From the NCBI GenBank assembly GCA_964643295.1, contig CAZXSN010000099.1:1-8817 (forward strand): 8,817 bases of DNA, read 5' to 3'. The notes under the pieces are model-generated. The model had not been told where the DNA came from and ran no database searches. It saw nothing but the letters and a program-made list of their open reading frames with translations. Positions 5,036-8,817 of this stretch are shown here, piece by piece (positions within the stretch are counted from its first letter, which is position 1; each line of letters begins with the position of its first letter). The position numbers and the translations under genes are program-made. This DNA comes from Merdiplasma sp964643295. Lineage in GTDB: Bacteria > Bacillota > Clostridia > Lachnospirales > Lachnospiraceae.

Positions 5036-6427
5036 ATGGAGAAAAAAGACAATTCCTATCTTGCCACCGCCCCGGTGGGCAGACTGCTGTTTAAAATGTC
5101 AGTCCCGACCATCACGGCGCAGCTCATCAACATGCTCTACAACATCGTCGACCGCATCTACATCGGCCATATGCCGCAGGAAGGCAACCTGGCATTAACA
5201 GGCGTTGGTGTCTGTATGCCGATCATCATGTTTGTCTCCGCGTTCGCCGCGCTTGTAAGCGGCGGAGGGGCACCCCGGGCCTCCATTTTTATGGGAAAGG
5301 GGGACAATGACACGGCGGAAAAGACGATGGGCAGCTGCTTTTCGCTGCAGCTTGTGCTGTCCCTGCTGCTGACCGTCATTCTCCTTGTGGGAAACCGCTC
5401 CTTTTTAATGGCCTTTGGGGCCAGTGAGAATACGATTGACTACGCGAGCGCCTATCTGCAGATCTATGCGCTGGGCACGGTGTTTGTGCAGCTCACCTTA
5501 GGCATGAACTCCTATATCACCGCGCAGGGCTTTTCCGGCACCGGGATGCTGACCGTCTTACTCGGAGCGGTCTTGAACATCCTCCTCGATCCGCTCTTTA
5601 TCTTCGTCTTCCACATGGGGGTAAGAGGCGCCGCTTTAGCGACGGTACTCTCCCAGGGCGTTTCCTGCCTGTGGGTGGTCCGCTTCCTAAGCGGAAAAAA
5701 GACGCTGCTTCGTTTAAGAAGATCAACGCTTGCCTTAAAGCCTTCCCTTGTCCTGCCCTGTCTGGCCTTAGGGGTTGCCCCCTTTATCATGCAGTCCAGT
5801 GAGAGCGTGATCTCCGTTTGCTTTAACTCATCCCTTTTGCGTTACGGAGGGGATATCGCCGTCGGCTCCATGACCATCTTAACGAGTGTCATGCAGTTCG
5901 CAATGCTGCCCTTACAGGGGCTTGCCCAGGGGGCACAGCCGATCACCAGCTACAACTTCGGGGCCAGAAATGCCGGCCGTGTGAAACAGGTCTTTCGCCT
6001 GCTGCTTATCGTAAGCCTTATCTACTCTGTCTCGCTGTGGGCGATGATTATGCTCTTCCCGAGGCTTTTTGTGTCGATCTTCACACCTGATCCAAAGCTT
6101 CTTAACTTTGCCTCCCGGGTGCTTCGAATTTACTGCGGCGCTCTGTTCCTCTTTGGCATCCAGATCGCCTGCCAGATGACTTTCGTCTCCTTAGGGAACG
6201 CGAAAGCCTCGGCGATTGTGGCCATCGTGCGAAAGTTTGTACTTTTGCTTCCCTTAATTTATCTGATGCCGCATCTTTACAGCGACAAAACTCTTGCCGT
6301 CTATATGGCGGAACCCGTGGCCGATGTCCTGGCGGTCACCTTCACGGCGATCCTCTTTGCCGGCCAGTTTCGTAAAGCCTTAAAAAGCATCCAGCAGCCG
6401 ACGGAAAGTCCCGTGAAAGGATCCTGA
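5036..6427 (+). CDS. MATE family multidrug/metabolite efflux transporter
   Basis: An integral membrane antiporter using Na+ or H+ gradients to export cationic drugs or metabolites; the substrate is unknown. The 463-residue length, about 12 hydrophobic segments and two homologous halves fit a complete MATE protein, with resemblance to the MepA-like branch. The first half shows YNIVDRIYIGH (35-45) and ALTGVGVCMPI, then the GGGAP turn (76-80); the second half has GLAQGAQPITSYNFGARN (about 295-312), a well-kept family stretch. AAGGAG lies nine bases before the ATG. It stands alone on the plus strand, with its own extended -10 promoter, a palindrome upstream and a strong terminator, so it looks like an independent, possibly inducible unit. 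No regulator gene is adjacent. Confidence 0.92.
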   Translation: MEKKDNSYLATAPVGRLLFKMSVPTITAQLINMLYNIVDRIYIGHMPQEGNLALTGVGVCMPIIMFVSAFAALVSGGGAPRASIFMGKGDNDTAEKTMGSCFSLQLVLSLLLTVILLVGNRSFLMAFGASENTIDYASAYLQIYALGTVFVQLTLGMNSYITAQGFSGTGMLTVLLGAVLNILLDPLFIFVFHMGVRGAALATVLSQGVSCLWVVRFLSGKKTLLRLRRSTLALKPSLVLPCLALGVAPFIMQSSESVISVCFNSSLLRYGGDIAVGSMTILTSVMQFAMLPLQGLAQGAQPITSYNFGARNAGRVKQVFRLLLIVSLIYSVSLWAMIMLFPRLFVSIFTPDPKLLNFASRVLRIYCGALFLFGIQIACQMTFVSLGNAKASAIVAIVRKFVLLLPLIYLMPHLYSDKTLAVYMAEPVADVLAVTFTAILFAGQFRKALKSIQQPTESPVKGS

Positions 6428-6444
6428 CACCCTGACAGAATTAT

Positions 6445-6477
6445 GGGAAACGGCCTTGGTCGTTTCCCTTTCATTTT
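6445..6477 (+). terminator. Intrinsic terminator of the MATE gene
   Basis: GGGAAACG (6445-6452) and CGTTTCCC (6461-6468) form an 8-bp perfect stem with an 8-base loop, followed by TTTCATTTT (6469-6477). It begins 18 bases after the MATE stop codon. It is a clear Rho-independent terminator in the plus direction; minus-strand transcripts from dut would meet only a short A/T tail here. Confidence 0.85.
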
Positions 6478-6588
6478 GTATGCTTAATTTTGTATTTTCA
6501 GTTCTGGTTCTGAAGACCTGCTCAAATCTAAGACCAAAGCAGAAAGCAGAGCCATCGTGTGGTGATTTCGAAAAAAGCCAATCGGGTG

Positions 6589-6606
6589 CGGGATTTTTTC
6601 TTCCCG
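6589..6606. terminator. Weak hairpin at the 3' end of dut
   Basis: CGGGA (6589-6593) and TCCCG (6602-6606) flank an 8-base T-rich loop, just past the dut stop codon. On the minus strand a TTTTTT run occurs only about 16 bases further on. This may end dut transcription inefficiently. The remainder of the 182-base gap between MATE and dut shows no gene. Confidence 0.3.
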
Positions 6607-6609
6607 TTT

Positions 6610-7047
6610 CTATTTTACTCCGGTATGCCCGAAACCGCCTGCCCCGCGTTTCGTATCGGGCAAGGTGTCCGTCTCTTCAAAGTCAAGTTTTTCACAGGGC
6701 AAAACGACCAGCTGAGCGATCCGCTCTCCGTCACCGACTACCCGCGCGGTATCCGAATCGTTATGCAGCGCTACTATAAGTTCGCCCCGGTAGTCCGCAT
6801 CCACCACTCCTACGCAGTTGGCCGGGCGCAGCCCCTCTTTTGCCGCCAGCCCGCTGCGGGCAAAAATCGCGCCGAAATATCCTTCCGGAATGGCAGCCGC
6901 CAGCCCTGTCCCCACCATCTGTGTCGTATGCGGGGCGATGGTCACTTCCTCAGGAAGACAGGAGTAGAGGTCGTAACCGGCAGCCAGCGCGGAACCGGCC
7001 GCGGGAAGCCTTGCCTGTTTACTAAGCTTTTTGATCTGGATCTTCAT
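6610..7047 (-). CDS. dut: dUTP diphosphatase (dUTPase)
   Basis: Hydrolyses dUTP to dUMP and pyrophosphate, keeping uracil out of DNA and supplying dUMP for thymidylate synthesis; a cytoplasmic homotrimer. The 145-residue protein has all five motifs of the trimeric family: I AGYDLYS (23-29), II ARSGLA (63-68), III GVVDADYRGE (80-89, with catalytic Asp83 and the base-stacking Tyr86), IV GERIAQLV (107-114) and V RGAGGFGHTG (134-143). Motif V differs from the common RGSGGFGSTG at two places but keeps the phosphate-loop glycines and aromatic residue. The ATG has GGGAGG five bases before it. It lies 89 bases after the secreted lysozyme-like gene on the same strand and converges with the MATE gene. 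It is of bacterial chromosomal type; nothing phage-like flanks it. Confidence 0.95.
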   Translation of the reverse strand: MKIQIKKLSKQARLPAAGSALAAGYDLYSCLPEEVTIAPHTTQMVGTGLAAAIPEGYFGAIFARSGLAAKEGLRPANCVGVVDADYRGELIVALHNDSDTARVVGDGERIAQLVVLPCEKLDFEETDTLPDTKRGAGGFGHTGVK

Positions 7048-7123
7048 ACCGTCCTCCCGGCATATTTTCTCTCAGGGAAAAGCTGATCTTAAACGTCTCC
7101 AGGTTTTGTGCTCCTTCGCGTCT

Positions 7124-7148
7124 AAAGAAAGATTCGTTAAACGAAATC
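7124..7148 (-). terminator. Terminator-like hairpin overlapping the stop codon of the lysozyme-like gene
   Basis: GATTCGT (7131-7137) and ACGAAATC (7141-7148) pair over 7 bp with one bulged base around a 3-base loop; the TAA stop (7137-7139) lies in the stem and loop. On the minus strand TTTCTTT (7124-7130) follows. The stem is A/T-rich, so termination would be partial, leaving read-through into dut possible. Confidence 0.35.
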
Positions 7149-8291
7149 GTCTTCCAGAAGAACGGATGCGTCCACGTCCTCAATCAGGTTGATGTGCAGC
7201 CAGAATTCCGTGGCAACCGAGAGCGGATCCTCTTCATCGCAAAGATCCAGCAGACCGTTTAAGAGAAACAGCGCTCTCCCGCCGATCAGTCTTCCCTGGA
7301 ATTCTTTTTTCGCCTCATCTTCCATCGCGTCCAGGTCGGAGGGGAAATAGTTGTGCATGGCCACCTTGCCGCGGTAAACCGCGCGGTTGACCGTATCATT
7401 CGGGCTTTCATAGTACATGCACCAGCAATACCCTGCCTGGTACGCGCCGCCGGCTGTATCCGGCACTTTCTGTAAGTAGGAGAAGACGTTTCCGTAGCCG
7501 TTGTTTAATTCCCAGGTCATGTAGGCGAGCTGTCCGTCCAGCAGATGATAATTGTAACCGTTCTCCTTGCACCAGGCAACCAGACTGGAAAAGCGTCCCG
7601 CATGCCACTGGCAGAGCCCGTAGCTGGTGCCGCTGTCTCCCACCGCCACCGTGGAGAACGCTGATTCACTCTCCATGTTCGCGAGAATGCCGCTGGCCGC
7701 CGCTTTGTTGAGCTTCAGTTCATCGCGCAGATAGCGGTAGATCTTCGCCTGGTTCTGGGACAGATCCCCCACCGGGTAGGCGGTGAACTCGCTCAGGCTC
7801 TCTCCCCAGCGTGTCACCTGCTCCTTTTCCAGGGTAAACAGGATCTCCTCCCCTTCCTTCTTCTCACTCTCTCCCGCGTTTTCAAACTCCGAGGAAGTTT
7901 CCGACTCCGCTTCGGTGGGTTCCTGTTCCATGGTTCCGTTTTCATCCTCTATGATGATCAGATCGAAAGCCGCCTGGTTTTCTTCATCCGATACATCTGT
8001 ATCACCGGATTCTGCCGGATCCTGGGTGATGGGTCCGTTGGGAACGGAAGCCTGCTCTGACTCGGATTCCACAATCAGAAGTTCCCCCTCAGAGGGTGTA
8101 TCCTGTACTTCCTCCTGCGGATTGCTCTGCGCGGGTGCTTCCGTCACCGGGGCTTCGGTCTGGGGCGCTGCTTCCGTGACCGTCTGCGTCTCAGGCTCCG
8201 CGGGCAGGGTTTCCTCTGCGAGTGCAGGGGCACTTAGCCCCGCAGTAAGCATCAGACACAGCATTCCGGCCATGTATCTATCTTTCTTCAT
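7137..8291 (-). CDS. Secreted phage-lysozyme-fold (cell-wall hydrolase-like) protein
   Basis: A 384-residue exported protein. Residues 1-25 are a signal peptide with cleavage expected after ALA. Residues 26-175 are a Glu/Thr/Pro/Ser-rich acidic linker, probably disordered, with two short hydrophobic islands, LLIVESE (71-77) and LIIIEDE (111-117). Residues about 178-316 resemble the phage tail lysozyme domain: IYRYLRDELKLN, the helix SGILANMESES with the likely catalytic Glu207, SYGLCQWHAGR (223-233), and a cysteine-containing W-C-M-Y-Y region. A glycan-cleaving role on peptidoglycan is inferred. Residues 317-384 form an acidic tail I cannot match. No LysM, SH3, choline-binding or sortase signal is seen. 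AGGGAGG lies before the ATG and a strong promoter precedes it. Confidence 0.8.
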   Translation of the reverse strand: MKKDRYMAGMLCLMLTAGLSAPALAEETLPAEPETQTVTEAAPQTEAPVTEAPAQSNPQEEVQDTPSEGELLIVESESEQASVPNGPITQDPAESGDTDVSDEENQAAFDLIIIEDENGTMEQEPTEAESETSSEFENAGESEKKEGEEILFTLEKEQVTRWGESLSEFTAYPVGDLSQNQAKIYRYLRDELKLNKAAASGILANMESESAFSTVAVGDSGTSYGLCQWHAGRFSSLVAWCKENGYNYHLLDGQLAYMTWELNNGYGNVFSYLQKVPDTAGGAYQAGYCWCMYYESPNDTVNRAVYRGKVAMHNYFPSDLDAMEDEAKKEFQGRLIGGRALFLLNGLLDLCDEEDPLSVATEFWLHINLIEDVDASVLLEDDFV

Positions 8292-8366
8292 GAGATTCCT
8301 CCCTGAATTTCCTTTGGAATTTTCTGCAGACCTTTGAGTTTCAGGGCCTGTTTCAAGTGACAGTTC

Positions 8367-8395
8367 ATTCTACCACATCAGGGACTGCTTGTCAA
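8367..8395 (-). promoter_or_regulatory. Strong sigma-A promoter of the lysozyme-like gene
   Basis: A perfect -35 box TTGACA (8390-8395) and a -10 box TAGAAT (8367-8372, 5 of 6) are separated by exactly 17 bases. A T-rich run lies directly upstream of the -35 box, as in UP-like elements. The transcript would start near 8360, giving a leader of about 69 bases before the ATG at 8291. The leader contains a small TTCC/GGAA dyad just ahead of the Shine-Dalgarno site. Confidence 0.8.
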
Positions 8396-8599
8396 AAAAG
8401 ACGAATCTGATTTTTGGTGAATTCGCATAAGTAAATACGTATACAGAGTGTGTACAGGTATAGAGTGATTCTCCGCCGCTACCAAACACCGCTTCGCGGC
8501 TCCTGGAAGAACGCGGGAAACCATCTCAGAAGGTGCCCTCCTTTGGCAGGACATGGCAAAGTTCGCGGCCCGTTCAAAAGTATGTAAATGCCGAAAAGT
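8396..8599. other. Non-coding stretch between the lysozyme-like gene and the Mrr-like gene
   Basis: The 8396-8470 part is A/T-rich with small palindromes ATACGTAT (8435-8442) and TGTACA (8451-8456). At 8489-8499 a CCGC/GCGG hairpin with a TTC loop resembles the inner stem of the repeat at 2-35. An AGGAGG-like site (minus strand, 8537-8543) stands 12 bases before an ATG (8524) opening a 48-codon frame that ends at 8378 inside the lysozyme promoter; I do not call it a gene. No clear terminator for the Mrr-like gene is visible. Confidence 0.4.
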
Positions 8600-8817
8600 T
8601 TAATCCTCCGTCTTTGGCATGGGAATATATACCATTTTCAGAGGAATCATCTTTTTGTACTTTTCGCTTAAATCCTCATAATATTTCAGAATCAGGTCAA
8701 CCAGTTCCGTCCCGTTTATGCCGCGGATAATAGGCGTGTTGTTGAGATAGTTCTGCGCTTTTTTCGTGTAGTTGGAAAGCGTGACAAATAATCCGTAATC
8801 ACCCTCGTGCATTGCTC
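8600..8817 (-). CDS. Mrr-like restriction endonuclease, C-terminal fragment (cut by window edge)
   Basis: Only the last 72 or so codons lie in the window; the frame stays open to base 8817, so the ATG at 8812 is almost surely internal. The stretch GDYGLFVTLSNYTKKAQNYL followed by NGTELVDLILKYYEDL matches the closing strand-helix part of the Mrr catalytic fold, where family members read roughly G-x-F-V-T-T-S-x-F-[ST]-x-x-A and then G-x-x-L-x-x-L. The catalytic Asp and Gln-x-Lys residues would lie beyond the edge. Such enzymes cut modified or foreign DNA as single-protein type IV-like systems. After the core, an added tail MIPLKMVYIPMPKTED ends the protein. The function of the full gene is inferred from this fragment only. 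Confidence 0.6.
   Translation of the reverse strand, partial: AMHEGDYGLFVTLSNYTKKAQNYLNNTPIIRGINGTELVDLILKYYEDLSEKYKKMIPLKMVYIPMPKTED

Noticed and set aside
6559..7086. 175-codon plus-strand frame over dut
   Set aside because: The opposite strand encodes dUTPase with all five motifs, so this is an antisense shadow.
6610..8291. Prophage remnant, suggested by dUTPase next to a phage-lysozyme-fold protein
   Set aside because: The lysozyme-like protein has a signal peptide and its own promoter, and dut looks chromosomal; there are no structural, integrase or attachment-site signals nearby.
7783..8337. 184-codon plus-strand frame, Ser-rich
   Set aside because: It is antisense to the acidic low-complexity linker of the secreted lysozyme-like protein; the Ser/Val/Ala-rich product mirrors the Glu/Thr/Pro codons opposite and there is no family resemblance.

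Overview
The window looks like chromosomal DNA from a Gram-positive anaerobe of the Clostridia, most likely a Lachnospiraceae-type gut bacterium of roughly middling GC. This is inferred from strong purine-rich Shine-Dalgarno sites, sigma-A style promoters, a QueH-type queuosine enzyme, a MATE exporter of the kind common in Clostridia, and a secreted lysozyme-like protein with a long acidic linker. No phage, transposase, CRISPR, tRNA or rRNA signal was seen. Most of the window is ordinary housekeeping DNA.

Layout, left to right. Bases 1-375 carry no convincing gene but are rich in structure: a compound hairpin at the left edge, a strong promoter with a palindromic operator firing leftwards out of the window, a rightward terminator, and a cluster of nested inverted repeats. 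Next, on the minus strand, are a DUF4230-type membrane-anchored protein and, 11 bases upstream of it, a small Lys/Ser-rich single-pass membrane protein. After a 12-bp-stem hairpin come asd (aspartate-semialdehyde dehydrogenase), argH (argininosuccinate lyase) and queH (epoxyqueuosine reductase), all minus strand and transcribed queH to argH to asd. A 217-base divergent spacer with a perfect 8+8 bp palindrome separates queH from a plus-strand MATE transporter that ends in a clear intrinsic terminator. Converging on it from the right are dut (dUTPase) and, upstream of dut, a secreted phage-lysozyme-fold protein with a textbook promoter. The right edge holds the 3' end of an Mrr-like restriction endonuclease gene that continues past the window.

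Functionally, asd feeds the aspartate family (Lys, Thr, Met, diaminopimelate) and argH makes arginine; both draw on aspartate. QueH finishes queuosine tRNA modification, dUTPase cleans the nucleotide pool, the MATE protein exports drugs or metabolites, and the lysozyme-like protein acts on the cell wall. These genes do not form a single system. The least explained parts are the non-coding edges (1-263 and 8396-8599), the Lys/Ser-rich plus DUF4230 membrane pair, and the C-terminal tail of the secreted lysozyme-like protein.
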